Shown here piece by piece: positions 24,113 through 33,970 of a stretch of 64,000 nucleotides of DNA. Origin of the DNA: Candidatus Aalborgicola defluviihabitans (GTDB lineage Bacteria; Pseudomonadota; Gammaproteobacteria; Burkholderiales; Burkholderiaceae_C); contig JADIXX010000001.1 in assembly GCA_016705575.1 (NCBI GenBank), forward strand, positions 1-64,000. Reading direction: 5' to 3'. Within the stretch, counting starts at the first letter, position 1, and the number at the start of each line of letters is the position of its first letter. The translations under genes were made by a program, and so were the position numbers. The notes beneath the pieces were generated by a model. The model ran no database searches. It worked only from the letters and a program-made list of their open reading frames with translations, and was not told the origin of the DNA.

Positions 24113-25781
24113 TGCCAGAACCGCCGCGATTACCGCCGCCATAACCACGGCGAGCGCCGCGTTCGGCCATCATATCGACACTGGTACGCATCGGGTCGGG
24201 TTGTCCACCGGCTGCGGTACGGGGAGCGCGTGGCTCGCCCATGCCGCCACCCGCGGCAAAGCGGCCTTCGTGGCTGCGTGGTTGCTCGTCACCAGCGGGT
24301 GCGCGATCACGATTGGGACCACGACCCGGTCCTTGGCCCTGACCCTGGGGACCTCGGGCACCTTGTGGTCGGGGAGCGTGTTCACCGCCACGGCCAGCGC
24401 CGCCGCCGCCGTTGCCACGCGGGCCTTGGCCACCACGGCCTCCGCTGTTACCACCACCATTGCCTCCGCCTGCGCCTCGACCGCCACCCTGGCCGGTCTT
24501 GTTCTCACGCACGCGCTGCAGCATTTCGGTGCGGGCGGCCTTGGCGGCAGCCTGCATCACGTCGCGGCTTGGCGGTTTGCCGGCGCCACCCCAAATCGTT
24601 TGGCGTCCCATGGCGATGGGTTCACCCTTTTCGCCCGGTTCGGGGCCAAAGCCTTCCACCACTTTGACTTCAATGTTTTGCTTGGTGAAGCGCTCGATGT
24701 CCTGCATGAAGCCTTCTTCATCCAGGCACACCAGGTTCACGGCGGCACCGTCGGCTCCGGCGCGGCCGGTGCGGCCAATGCGGTGCACATAGTCTTCGCT
24801 GACGTTGGGGATTTCGTAGTTCACCACGTGCGGCAGATCGTCAATGTCAATGCCACGGGCGGCAATGTCGGTTGCCACCAAAGCGCGCACGTCGCCGCTT
24901 TTGAAACCGGCCAGTGCTTGCGTGCGCGCAGCCTGGCTCTTGTTGCCGTGCAGGGCCATGGCGGTGATGCCATTCTTTTCCAGAAATTCGGCCACGTTGT
25001 TGGCACCAAACTTGGTGCGGGTGAACACCAGCACCTGGCTCCAGTTGTGTTCGTTGATGATGTGGGCCAACAGGGCCTTTTTCTTGCCGCGGCCGACGGG
25101 GTGGATCACCTGGGTGATGCGTTGTACCGTGGTGTTGCGCGGCGTGACCTGTACGCTCTGTGGGTCTTTGAGCAGGCCGGCGGCCAGTTCGCGGATTTCG
25201 TCGCTGAAAGTGGCGGAGAACAGCAAGCTTTGCTTTTCCTTGGGAACAGCGGCCAGCACCTTTTTCACGTCATGGATAAAGCCCATGTCGAGCATGCGGT
25301 CGGCTTCATCAAGAACCAACATTTGCACTTGGCCCAGGTCCAGCATGCCTTGTTGCATCAGGTCCAAAAGGCGGCCAGGAGTGGCCACCAGAATGTCCAC
25401 GCCCTTTTTGAGTTTGGAGATTTGCGGGTTCATGCCCACGCCGCCAAAGATCACGGTGCTGCTGAGTTGCAGGTATTTGCCGTAGGTGCGTATCGATTCC
25501 TCGACCTGTGCGGCCAGTTCGCGGGTGGGGGTCAGTACCAGGGCGCGGATGCCGGTGCCACCAAACTTGTTTTGCGCGCTGCGGCTCATGGTAAGGCGGT
25601 GCAGCATGGGCAGGGTAAAGGCTGCGGTCTTGCCGGTGCCGGTCTGGGCGCCGCCGAGCAGGTCGCGGCCCTCCAGAATCAGGGGAATGGCCTGGGCCTG
25701 AATGGCAGTTGGGATCTCGTAACCTTGCTCGCGCACGGCTTTGACGATGGCCGCAGCCAGATTCAATTCTTCAAATGTCAT
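24015..25781 (-). CDS. rhlE: DEAD-box RNA helicase, RhlE type, with long RGG tail
   Basis: ATP-dependent RNA helicase for ribosome assembly, RNA decay or cold growth. The core shows the Q motif region (AIQAQAIPLI), Walker A AQTGTGKTAAF near residue 45, PTRELA, TPGRLLD, DEAD (LVLDEADRMLD), SATF, ATDIAARGIDID and HRIGRTGR. From about residue 430 the tail is low-complexity Gly/Arg/Pro (GGGRGAGGGNGGGNSGGRGG), typical of RhlE and RNA-binding. The last 85-98 bases of the tail also encode the Rossmann motif of the next gene in another frame. A long open frame antisense to it is a composition artefact. Divergent from the first DUF1631 gene across about 290 bases. Confidence 0.94.
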   Translation of the reverse strand: MTFEELNLAAAIVKAVREQGYEIPTAIQAQAIPLILEGRDLLGGAQTGTGKTAAFTLPMLHRLTMSRSAQNKFGGTGIRALVLTPTRELAAQVEESIRTYGKYLQLSSTVIFGGVGMNPQISKLKKGVDILVATPGRLLDLMQQGMLDLGQVQMLVLDEADRMLDMGFIHDVKKVLAAVPKEKQSLLFSATFSDEIRELAAGLLKDPQSVQVTPRNTTVQRITQVIHPVGRGKKKALLAHIINEHNWSQVLVFTRTKFGANNVAEFLEKNGITAMALHGNKSQAARTQALAGFKSGDVRALVATDIAARGIDIDDLPHVVNYEIPNVSEDYVHRIGRTGRAGADGAAVNLVCLDEEGFMQDIERFTKQNIEVKVVEGFGPEPGEKGEPIAMGRQTIWGGAGKPPSRDVMQAAAKAARTEMLQRVRENKTGQGGGRGAGGGNGGGNSGGRGGQGPRGNGGGGAGRGGEHAPRPQGARGPQGQGQGPGRGPNRDRAPAGDEQPRSHEGRFAAGGGMGEPRAPRTAAGGQPDPMRTSVDMMAERGARRGYGGGNRGGSGNGGGNGGQRSGGYGGGSNGPRGSGNPRGPFSR

Positions 25782-26073
25782 GGATTGTGGCGCCCATCCA
25801 GGGCGCTTGGGATATCGGCCTGTCCCGGGGCCTGGGCACCGGTTCAGTCAAAGGCAGATAGATTCAAAAGCGGGACGCAGGTTGTGATACCAGTCCCCAG
25901 CAATGTGCTGACGTTGTGGGCAACTGAAGCACCGCAACTGCGCGCATTGTCGCACGTTGTGCCAGGAAGTGCTAAAAAGGCAGCAACAGTTGTTTTGTTG
26001 ACGCGACGCCCACAGTAACATTGTGGCCAGGGGGCTAGTCTTTACGCCCTGCAACTGGGAGAATCTTCACACA

Positions 26074-28299
26074 ATGAAAAAGTTCATGTTGCGACGCTTG
26101 GGGGTAGCCCATGATCCTGGCAGCTTCAAGCCGTCTGTGCATGATTGCATGGAGGCTGTGCTGGAGCAAAGTGATACCCTGGCCGATGACGTACTGGCCG
26201 GGTTAAAGGCGTCCATCTCGCCGGCACGCGCCAAGTCCGTGCACGTGAATACCAGTCCGGCTACCAAAGCAGCTATTGAACATTTGTGCCTGCAGGCCTA
26301 TCACTTTAAAGAGGCCTTTGCCATCCACTTGCGCGCGGCACTGTACGGCGGTGACATCCAGCGTGGTGTGACTCAGCCCTTGCGGTTCGATGATTTCCAG
26401 TTTCTCGAAGAAGAACAAATTGATGCCAACATCGAATTTGCCCTGACGCAACAGGAAGTTTCCATGGCGGTGGACGACACACTGCCCACCCTGAACGCCA
26501 TGGTCAGTGGCCTCTTGGGTTGGCTCACGGTGCAGCCCCACCTGAACCCGCTCAAACCGGAGTCCTTTGTCTACGCACTGCGGGAAACCCTGGTGGAGCT
26601 GATTCCCAAGGACGAGGTGCGCACCCCCTTGATGACACCGGCAGCCGGCATGCTGGGCATCAGCATGCGCCAGTTGTACAAGGAAATATCTGATTGGCTT
26701 CGCTCGCAGGGTGTTGAACCGGTTGGCCCGACCTTGACCCAGGGTGGCGGGCAAGGAGGCACCGCCAAATCGGCCGAGAGTACAGTGACGCGCACGCTGC
26801 TCACGCTGGACAAACTGCGTCGCTTGCTGTCCGGGGAGTTGAACCCCGGCCCCCTGAATGGCAACATCAAGGACTTCACCCACACGGTGCCGGCATCGTT
26901 CGTCGCGCTGGAAGACATGAAGCTGATGGAGCCCATGATGAAGCGCCTGACCGAGCGGGCCAGTCAGTCGGCTGCTGCCAGGGGCCCTGCGGCAGCGGGC
27001 GTGGTGGTGGATGCCGCTTCCCTGCGCGCAAAATCAAAGAGCAAGAAACTGGGGCGCGAACTGGGCGAGGAAGTGGTTCGTCTCATGCTGGAAAATCTGA
27101 CCCAGGACCACCGCATGCTGGCTGGCGTGCGCAACAACCTCAAGCGGTTGGAGCCGGTGTTATTGGCGCTGTCGCAATCGGACGCGCGATTTTTCAGTGA
27201 GCGCCAGCACCCGGCGCGCCAGTTCATGGACAAGATCACCAACCGCAGTCTGGCGTTCACATCCGAAGACCAGCCCGGTTTTGTTCATTTCCACAAGGCG
27301 CTGGAGAACGCTGTGGCGGTATTGGTCGGTAGTGGTGGCGATGTCACTGCCTTCACCCGCGTACTGCGCCAGCTCGAAGAGGGTTGGTCACGCGAAGAAC
27401 ACGAACAGCGTCAGCGCGCTGAGGAAGCTGCGCGCGGCCTGTTGCATGCCGAACAGCGCAATCTGCTGGCGCAAAGGCTGGCCGAAGATTTTGCCGAGCG
27501 TATCAAAACCAAGAAAATTCCCGAGATCGTGGCGGTGTTTCTGCGCGGCCCTTGGGCACAGGTGGTGGCCGAGTCGCAATTGCGCTGCTCCGACGGCACA
27601 GTCGATGCTGACGGTTACCTGAGTCTGGTTGATGACCTGATCTGGAGCGTGCAACTCAAATTGGCCCGGCGCAACCGCGCGCGTTTGGTAGATATAGTGC
27701 CTGGGATGCTGGTCAAAATGCGTCAGGGCCTAAGTCTTATTTCCTATCCAGAAGAAAAACTACCGGTGTTCTTTGACGAGCTGATCACTTTTCACGAGCA
27801 AGCCTTTGAAGGCGCTAAGCCACCTCCCGCTCCTGACGGTGGAAGCGCAACGGTTGACGAATCAGCGTTGTCAGCGATTGATGTTGTGGGGTTACCGGCA
27901 GACGAATTCTGGATGGCGCAGGAAGAAGCAACTGACTCTGGCTTCATGCATGCCGCCGCTCAACTGATGCCCGAATTTGAAGAAGACGAGACTCCCGATC
28001 CGGCCGCCCAACGGGCCTGGAGCGCGGAACAACTCAACACTGGCTCCTGGGTGGATCTGGCGTTGGGCGGTGTGTGGGTGCGGGCGCAACTCACCTGGGC
28101 CAGCCCACACAAGACGCTGTTCATGTTCATTTCCTCGGGTGGCATGGCACACTCCATGTCCCGGCGCACCATGGATCGCCTGCGTGGGCTGGGGCTGATC
28201 CGCCTGGTTTCGGACGGCCGCGTAGTGGACCACGCCCTGGACGCTGTGGCCCAGGCGGCGCTGCGCAACGATGTGGAAAAAGCTGGCGGCAACAGCTAA
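26074..28299 (+). CDS. DUF1631 protein (first of two around ettA)
   Basis: A 741-residue, mostly helical protein of the DUF1631 family, whose function is not established. Family blocks seen: LTLDKLRRLLSGELNPGP in the middle, ERQHPARQFMDKITNRSLAF, and HAEQRNLLAQRLAEDFAERI. The C-terminal 80 residues (GSWVDLALGGVWVRAQLTWA, then LFMFISSGGMAHSMSRRTMD) look like a small beta-barrel resembling PilZ domains; this is my inference. I start at ATG 26074 after GGGAGAA, since the upstream extension is atypical. It is a paralogue of the gene at 30056; ettA lies between them on the same strand. Confidence 0.87.
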   Translation: MKKFMLRRLGVAHDPGSFKPSVHDCMEAVLEQSDTLADDVLAGLKASISPARAKSVHVNTSPATKAAIEHLCLQAYHFKEAFAIHLRAALYGGDIQRGVTQPLRFDDFQFLEEEQIDANIEFALTQQEVSMAVDDTLPTLNAMVSGLLGWLTVQPHLNPLKPESFVYALRETLVELIPKDEVRTPLMTPAAGMLGISMRQLYKEISDWLRSQGVEPVGPTLTQGGGQGGTAKSAESTVTRTLLTLDKLRRLLSGELNPGPLNGNIKDFTHTVPASFVALEDMKLMEPMMKRLTERASQSAAARGPAAAGVVVDAASLRAKSKSKKLGRELGEEVVRLMLENLTQDHRMLAGVRNNLKRLEPVLLALSQSDARFFSERQHPARQFMDKITNRSLAFTSEDQPGFVHFHKALENAVAVLVGSGGDVTAFTRVLRQLEEGWSREEHEQRQRAEEAARGLLHAEQRNLLAQRLAEDFAERIKTKKIPEIVAVFLRGPWAQVVAESQLRCSDGTVDADGYLSLVDDLIWSVQLKLARRNRARLVDIVPGMLVKMRQGLSLISYPEEKLPVFFDELITFHEQAFEGAKPPPAPDGGSATVDESALSAIDVVGLPADEFWMAQEEATDSGFMHAAAQLMPEFEEDETPDPAAQRAWSAEQLNTGSWVDLALGGVWVRAQLTWASPHKTLFMFISSGGMAHSMSRRTMDRLRGLGLIRLVSDGRVVDHALDAVAQAALRNDVEKAGGNS

Positions 28300-28373
28300 T
28301 CCCGTCTGTCGGTTGGGGATACGGGTGGGGCAGTCGATAATGCGGTATTTCCACCCCACAATATCGTTGAACA

Positions 28374-30035
28374 ATGGCCCAATACGTTTATTCCATGAAC
28401 CGCGTCGGCAAGATTGTGCCGCCCAAGCGGCATATTCTTAAAGACATCTCCCTGTCTTTTTTTCCAGGTGCCAAGATTGGCGTGTTGGGCACCAACGGAT
28501 CAGGCAAGTCCACCCTGTTGAAGATCATGGCCGGCGTGGACAAGGACATCGAAGGCGAAGCCATCCCCATGCCAGGGCTGAACATCGGCTACCTGCCCCA
28601 GGAACCCCAGTTGGACCCCACCCAGACTGTGCGCGAGAGTGTGGAAGCCGGTATGGGTAAGCTGTTTGCCGCCAAGGCGCGTCTGGAAGAGGTTTACACC
28701 GCCTATGGCGCCGAGGACGCTGACTTTGATGCCCTGGCGGCCGAACAGGCTGAGTTGGAGGCCATCATCGCCACGGCGGGAACCGACTCCGAACACCAGC
28801 TAGAGATCGCAGCCGATGCGCTGCGCTTGCCACCCTGGGACGCCAATATTGGCGTGTTGTCCGGCGGTGAAAAGCGTCGCGTCGCACTGTGCCGATTGCT
28901 GCTTTCCAAGCCCGACATGCTGTTGCTCGACGAGCCCACCAACCACTTGGACGCCGAATCGGTGGACTGGTTGGAGCAGTTCTTGCAACGCTACCCTGGT
29001 ACCGTGGTGGCCATCACCCACGATCGCTACTTCCTGGACAACGCCGCTGAGTGGATTCTGGAACTGGATCGTGGCTCTGGCATTCCCTACAAGGGCAATT
29101 ACTCTGACTGGCTGACGCAAAAGGGCGCCCGTCTGGAGGCCGAGAATAAGGGTGAAGAAGCGCGCGCCAAGGCCTTGAAGAAAGAATTGGAGTGGTCGCG
29201 CCAGAACCCCAAGGCACGTCAGGCCAAGAGCAAGGCCCGCTTGGCACGCTTCGAGGAATTGAGCGATTTCGAATACCAAAAGCGCAATGAAACCAACGAG
29301 ATTTTCATCCCGGTAGCCGAGCGTTTGGGCCATGAAGTGATCGAGTTCGTTGGCGTCAGCAAATCCTTTGGTGACCGCCTGCTGATTGATAACCTGAGTT
29401 TCAAGATCCCGGCCGGCGCCATCGTCGGTATCATTGGCCCCAACGGTGCCGGTAAATCCACGCTGTTCAAATTGATCGCCGGCAAGGAAAAACCTGATTC
29501 TGGCGAGGTCAAAATCGGTCAAACCGTCAAGATGGCTTTTGTCGACCAACACCGCGACGACCTGTCCAACGACAAGACGGTGTGGGAAGACGTGTCGGGT
29601 GGGCTGGACATTTTGAACGTAGGGAAATTCCAGATGGCCAGCCGCGCCTACTGTGGGCGCTTTAACTTCAATGGTGCCGACCAGCAAAAGAAGGTCGGCA
29701 TGCTCTCCGGTGGTGAACGTGGACGTTTGCACCTGGCCAAGACGCTGATTGCGGGCGGCAACGTGCTGATGCTCGATGAGCCATCCAACGATCTGGACGT
29801 GGAAACCCTGCGTGCCCTGGAAGACGCGCTGCTGGAGTTTGCCGGCACCATGCTGGTCATCAGCCACGACCGTTGGTTCCTGGACCGTATCGCCACCCAC
29901 ATCCTGGCGGCCGAAGGTGATAGCCAATGGACCTTCTTTGACGGCAACTACCAGGAGTACGAAGCCGACAAGAAGAAGCGCCTGGGCGAAGAGGGCGCGC
30001 GACCGCACCGCATGCGCTTCAAGGCGCTCAAGTAA
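28374..30035 (+). CDS. ettA: energy-dependent translational throttle protein EttA (ABC-F)
   Basis: Cytosolic ABC-F ATPase that binds the ribosomal E site and gates entry into the elongation cycle according to the ATP/ADP ratio. Two ABC domains are seen: Walker A GTNGSGKST near residue 41, signature LSGGEKRR, Walker B LLLDEPTNHLD. The second set is GPNGAGKST, LSGGERGR and LMLDEPSNDLD, the DEPSNDLD form being typical of EttA. The charged linker (EARAKALKKELEWSRQNPKA) joins them. Length of 553 is normal. It lies 74 bases after one DUF1631 gene and 20 before the other, so co-transcription is likely. Confidence 0.96.
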   Translation: MAQYVYSMNRVGKIVPPKRHILKDISLSFFPGAKIGVLGTNGSGKSTLLKIMAGVDKDIEGEAIPMPGLNIGYLPQEPQLDPTQTVRESVEAGMGKLFAAKARLEEVYTAYGAEDADFDALAAEQAELEAIIATAGTDSEHQLEIAADALRLPPWDANIGVLSGGEKRRVALCRLLLSKPDMLLLDEPTNHLDAESVDWLEQFLQRYPGTVVAITHDRYFLDNAAEWILELDRGSGIPYKGNYSDWLTQKGARLEAENKGEEARAKALKKELEWSRQNPKARQAKSKARLARFEELSDFEYQKRNETNEIFIPVAERLGHEVIEFVGVSKSFGDRLLIDNLSFKIPAGAIVGIIGPNGAGKSTLFKLIAGKEKPDSGEVKIGQTVKMAFVDQHRDDLSNDKTVWEDVSGGLDILNVGKFQMASRAYCGRFNFNGADQQKKVGMLSGGERGRLHLAKTLIAGGNVLMLDEPSNDLDVETLRALEDALLEFAGTMLVISHDRWFLDRIATHILAAEGDSQWTFFDGNYQEYEADKKKRLGEEGARPHRMRFKALK

Positions 30036-30055
30036 GCCCGCACAGGACTATTGCC

Positions 30056-32443
30056 ATGTCTGTGGCACGCTCGCCCACTTCGTCGCAGTACCAGGCGCTG
30101 TACCAGTCTACGGTGCAAGAGGCTGCCGCTGGCGGCAGCTTGCTCATGGGCAAATTGGTGGCCGCTGCCCGGACCCAATTGCAGACCCGCGAGGCAGCCT
30201 GCAGGGAACTACGCGAACGCGATGCGCTGGCAACCTCAGCCAAGCATCTGCGAAACTGGGAGGCCGAACTGTGCAAGCGCTACCCGCAGGCCCTGCTGGA
30301 CGCATTTGCCAATCCGGACGCGACCCGTAAAGCGGGTACCCAATCCATTGCAGACGTCGCATTTGATGAACTTGAGCTGATGGACGAGGTGCAGGTGCAA
30401 ACCAGCGTCACTTTGGCTCGTACCCAACAGGTTGCGATGCTGGCGGCGGAAGCCAGCTTGGCAGAACTCAATACCTTGATTTGCAGTACCTTGGGCCTGG
30501 TTGCGGTCAACGCTGAGCGCAATCCACTGCGCCCGCAGGTTTACATCAGTGCCTTGCAGGCAGTGGTCGAGCAAACGCAATTGCCACCCGAAACCCAGCT
30601 CGACTGGCTGGTAGCCATGGGCACTACGTTGGGTCAAGAGTTGCGCGCGCTGTATGTACAGCTGTGTGCCGCCTTGCGTGGGCAGGGTGTGGTTGCTGCG
30701 GGTTATGCCGTGGTGCCGGCCCCCAGCGGCCTGGGAGTTGGGCGTGGGGTTGCGCATGGCCTGTACCAGCAGCCCGCAACGGTGGCGACCGCTGTCGCAG
30801 CACAGTTGGGACAGAAGCCTGCGGCTACCGGACTGGTGGCGCCGACTATGGGACAAGACAATACCCTTTTGACCCTGGACAAGTTGCGCCGGCTATTGGC
30901 CGGGGAACTGGAGGCGCCGGCGGCCCTGAGCGCCAAGGAGCGCTTTGCACAGCAATTTTCCCAAGAGTTTGAAGAGGGTGATTTTCAGGCGGATGCCCAT
31001 GTCACCGATTTTGACGCGACCGTTCCGGCAGCCCTGGAGGCCTTGACCGAACTCAAGCAGGTAGACGCCTTTGTTCAACGCATTCAGCACCGCCGAAGCA
31101 CAGCTGCTGAAAGTCCAGCTGGCGAGACCACCATTGAAGCGATACGAGCCCATTTGCGCAGCCAAGCCCATGGGTTGGCGCAGACACTGAGCCTTGAAGT
31201 GGTTTCCCTGATGGTGGACAACATCGCCCATGATCCGCGGCTGCTCACTCCTGTCCAGCAATTGATTCGGCGTCTGGAGCCTGCGTTGCTACGCTTGGCT
31301 TTGGTTGACCCGCGTCTGTTTTCCAACAAGCAGCACCCCGCACGGATGTTGGTGCAGGAAGTGGCTAGCCACAGCCTAGCCTATGCATCGACTCAGGATA
31401 GCGGGTTTACAGAATTTTTGTCTGGGGTGTCCCAGGCCATTGCGCCACTGGAGCAGGCCGCGATTGAGGACGCCGAACCCTTTGAGGAAGTTTTGCAGCA
31501 ATTGCAGAACGCCTGGGCACAGGCTGCGTTGGTCAGTGCTCAGAGTCGGGAACTGGCCAAGCAGGCCCTGCAACAGGCCGAAAAGCGCAATCTCCTGGCC
31601 GAAGAAATTGGCCGCGAGATTGCCGACCATCCCGAGGCGGTACAGGTGCCAGACGTTGTTATGGATTTTCTGTGTGGACCGTGGGCCCAGGTAGTAGCCT
31701 TTGCCCGTATGGGTGGCGCCTCGTCCGAAGGTGCCGCAGACAAGTACCATGCCGTCATCTCGGCTCTGCTGTGGAGTGCCCACCCAGAGCTAACCCGTAA
31801 AGATATTGCCAAACTGACTCGCCTGGTGCCCTTGTTGCTGACTAATTTGCGTGAAGGTCTGGAGACCATTCGCTACCCAGGGACCAAGACCAGTGTTTTC
31901 CTGGAGGCCCTCATGGGTCTGCACCAGGCGGCGTTTCGCGCGGCCAAGGCGCCACCCGCGCCCCTGCAGGCGCAGCCCGCGGTGGATGCGGTTGTGCCGG
32001 CCAAGCGATCCTATCTGGTGGACGATAGCAACCCCTGGCTGGCTCCCCAGGAAGCCCTGGCGTCAAACTTCATGGATTTGCCGGATGCCACCAGCGACTC
32101 ATCTGCGCCAGTGTATGTACCAGATCTGCTTCAAGATGGTCAGCATACCTCCCAAGAGCCGACGGAAGTCCCCGCACTTAGCAGTCTGGCCCTGGGATCA
32201 TGGATTGAGTTGTGGGTGAAAGACCAATGGGTCCGCACCCAACTCACCTGGGCCAGCCCGCACGGCACCCTGTTCCTTTTTACCAACGCGCAGGGGGCGA
32301 CCCAATCCATGACGCGGCGTTCTGGCGACAAGCTGGTCGCAGCCGGTCATGTGCGGGTGATTTCGGATCGCCCTGTGGTTGACGGCGCCCTGAATGCCGT
32401 GGCGCAGATGGCATTGCGTAACAGCGTAAATACCACCTATTGA
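30056..32443 (+). CDS. DUF1631 protein (second of two around ettA)
   Basis: A 795-residue paralogue of the protein at 26074. Shared blocks include LLTLDKLRRLLAGELEAP, NKQHPARMLVQEVASHSLAY, and AEKRNLLAEEIGREIADHPE. The C-terminal beta domain is also close (GSWIELWVKDQWVRTQLTWA, SMTRRSGDKL). The N-terminal 200 residues differ more. Its function is unknown. It follows ettA by 20 bases and converges on the flavin reductase gene. Start ATG 30056 gives full family length; no strong ribosome site is visible, which suggests coupling to ettA. Confidence 0.87.
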   Translation: MSVARSPTSSQYQALYQSTVQEAAAGGSLLMGKLVAAARTQLQTREAACRELRERDALATSAKHLRNWEAELCKRYPQALLDAFANPDATRKAGTQSIADVAFDELELMDEVQVQTSVTLARTQQVAMLAAEASLAELNTLICSTLGLVAVNAERNPLRPQVYISALQAVVEQTQLPPETQLDWLVAMGTTLGQELRALYVQLCAALRGQGVVAAGYAVVPAPSGLGVGRGVAHGLYQQPATVATAVAAQLGQKPAATGLVAPTMGQDNTLLTLDKLRRLLAGELEAPAALSAKERFAQQFSQEFEEGDFQADAHVTDFDATVPAALEALTELKQVDAFVQRIQHRRSTAAESPAGETTIEAIRAHLRSQAHGLAQTLSLEVVSLMVDNIAHDPRLLTPVQQLIRRLEPALLRLALVDPRLFSNKQHPARMLVQEVASHSLAYASTQDSGFTEFLSGVSQAIAPLEQAAIEDAEPFEEVLQQLQNAWAQAALVSAQSRELAKQALQQAEKRNLLAEEIGREIADHPEAVQVPDVVMDFLCGPWAQVVAFARMGGASSEGAADKYHAVISALLWSAHPELTRKDIAKLTRLVPLLLTNLREGLETIRYPGTKTSVFLEALMGLHQAAFRAAKAPPAPLQAQPAVDAVVPAKRSYLVDDSNPWLAPQEALASNFMDLPDATSDSSAPVYVPDLLQDGQHTSQEPTEVPALSSLALGSWIELWVKDQWVRTQLTWASPHGTLFLFTNAQGATQSMTRRSGDKLVAAGHVRVISDRPVVDGALNAVAQMALRNSVNTTY

Positions 32444-32452
32444 GCTGCGGGG

Positions 32453-32971
32453 CTACAGCGGATGCTCCGCATAGAACCGGCCACCGTGGAACAGCAAGGG
32501 CGAGGCCCCGGGCCGGTGGTTGCAGCGTTCTACTTCACCTACAAAAATGACGTGGTCGCCTTCGTCGTAGCGGCTGCGGTTGAAACACTCGAAGGTGGCA
32601 ACCGCACCGTCCAATAGTGGTGCACCACCGCTGCCCTGTGTGAACGCCACGCCGGCAAAGCGGTCTCGACCGCGTGCGGAAAACTGCACGGCCAATTCTT
32701 GCTGGTCGGCGCTAAGGATATTGATTGCGTAGTGTGAGCCTGCGCAAAAGGCCGCCATGGAGCCGGCTGAACGCGCCAGACTCCAGAGCACTAGCGGTGG
32801 TGTCAGCGAAACCGAGTTGAACGAATTGGCAGTGAGCCCAACGAATTTCCCGTGGGCGTCGCGCGCCGTCACCACCGTGACGCCAGTGGCAAACATGCCC
32901 AAAGCCTCCCGAAATTCGGTTGCGGAAAAGTGCGGTGGAAGGGCCCGCTGGGGCGCGACTGTCAAAGGCAT
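32453..32971 (-). CDS. flavin reductase-family (HpaC-like) protein
   Basis: An FMN-binding split-barrel protein of the flavin reductase-like family, which supplies reduced flavin to a partner monooxygenase using NAD(P)H. The pattern runs FREALGMFATGVTVVTARDA, GLTANSFNSVSLTPPLVLWS, then FAGVAFTQGSGGAPLLDGAV and GDHVIFVGEVERC. The start at ATG 32971 (MPLTVAPQRALPPHFSATEF) seems natural; a longer reading to 33034 adds an atypical segment. No partner oxygenase is adjacent; the monooxygenase at 33971 carries its own FAD, so it need not be the partner. Confidence 0.87.
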   Translation of the reverse strand: MPLTVAPQRALPPHFSATEFREALGMFATGVTVVTARDAHGKFVGLTANSFNSVSLTPPLVLWSLARSAGSMAAFCAGSHYAINILSADQQELAVQFSARGRDRFAGVAFTQGSGGAPLLDGAVATFECFNRSRYDEGDHVIFVGEVERCNHRPGASPLLFHGGRFYAEHPL

Positions 32972-33056
32972 CCCCAAATTTAACCGAATCGGCGCCCACC
33001 TGCTGACCCACCCGCCAACAACCGCGGCTGTCACAGGGGCGTCCTACAATGGATGA

Positions 33057-33911
33057 ATGTTATTTCCCGCTGTGTTTTTGTTCGCAATTGCTACGGTAAG
33101 CATAGCGTGTCACGCAATGCCCATGAGGTCATGCGCTGACTATTCTGCAAAAATCCCGAATGTCAATCGTCTGCTGTGCGAAGCCGCGCAGTTGCAAGAC
33201 ATGCAGGCCCGCTCGGTCTTGGGGCGTCCCATCTGGGGGCGAGACGTCCGAGCCAACGATGCGCGTCTGCGCGTATTGGTGCTCGGCGCCATCCATGGCG
33301 ATGAAATGTCTTCCAGTTCCCTGGTGTTCCACTGGATTGCCATGGCGCAGACGCCGACAGCGGACACGCCATTGCCTATTCACTGGCGCTTTATTCCTGC
33401 ACTGAATCCCGATGGCATGTTTGCCAAGCCCGCCCGCCGTGTCAATGCCCACGGGGTGGACCTGAACCGCAACTTCCCAACGCCCAACTGGGCACGTGAT
33501 GCCCGCCAGTATTGGGAAGGGCGCACGCGCCGCGACCCGCGCCGCTGGCCAGGCAACAAGCCGTTGTCAGAGCCTGAGTCGCGTTTTCTGCTGGAGCAAA
33601 TGGACAGTTTCAAGCCAAACTTGATAGTCAGCGTGCACGCGCCCTACGGTGTGTTGGACTTCGACGGCCCAACTGCACCGCCCAGTCGGCTGGGGCGTCT
33701 GTACCTGGATCAGGTCGGTATCTTTCCGGGCTCGCTGGGTAACTATGGTGGTATCCACAAGGGTGTGCCAGTGGTCACAATTGAATTGCCGAACGCTTCA
33801 CGTACTCCCAAAGATGCGGAGATGCGCCAAATGTGGATAGATCTGTTGCGCTGGACCTCGAATCGCCTGGGGCCGGGTGTCTCGACTGCGGCAGGTGACT
33901 TACCCAAGTGA
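33057..33911 (+). CDS. M14-family zinc carboxypeptidase, MpaA-like murein peptide amidase
   Basis: A secreted or periplasmic metallopeptidase. Residues 1-20 form a signal peptide ending ACHA. Zinc ligands are in HGDE (His80, Glu83) and in SVHAPYG (His194). DLNRNFP (135-141) is the substrate-binding block, and Glu243 in TIELPNAS is the catalytic base. The layout and length of 284 residues resemble MpaA, which cuts the gamma-D-Glu-meso-DAP bond of recycled murein peptides; family known, substrate inferred. It is divergent from the flavin reductase gene and lies 59 bases before the monooxygenase. Confidence 0.84.
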   Translation: MLFPAVFLFAIATVSIACHAMPMRSCADYSAKIPNVNRLLCEAAQLQDMQARSVLGRPIWGRDVRANDARLRVLVLGAIHGDEMSSSSLVFHWIAMAQTPTADTPLPIHWRFIPALNPDGMFAKPARRVNAHGVDLNRNFPTPNWARDARQYWEGRTRRDPRRWPGNKPLSEPESRFLLEQMDSFKPNLIVSVHAPYGVLDFDGPTAPPSRLGRLYLDQVGIFPGSLGNYGGIHKGVPVVTIELPNASRTPKDAEMRQMWIDLLRWTSNRLGPGVSTAAGDLPK

Positions 33912-33970
33912 TTTCGAGGGACTGAGCGGAGAGGCCTTGACGGGAGAGGCCGCTGTGTTAACTTGCTTGT

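Noticed and set aside
24090..26018. 642-codon open frame antisense to rhlE
   Set aside because: Composition artefact opposite a gene with complete helicase motifs; no family-like sequence.
28800..30008. 402-codon open frame antisense to ettA
   Set aside because: Opposite an intact ABC-F gene; no recognisable domain.
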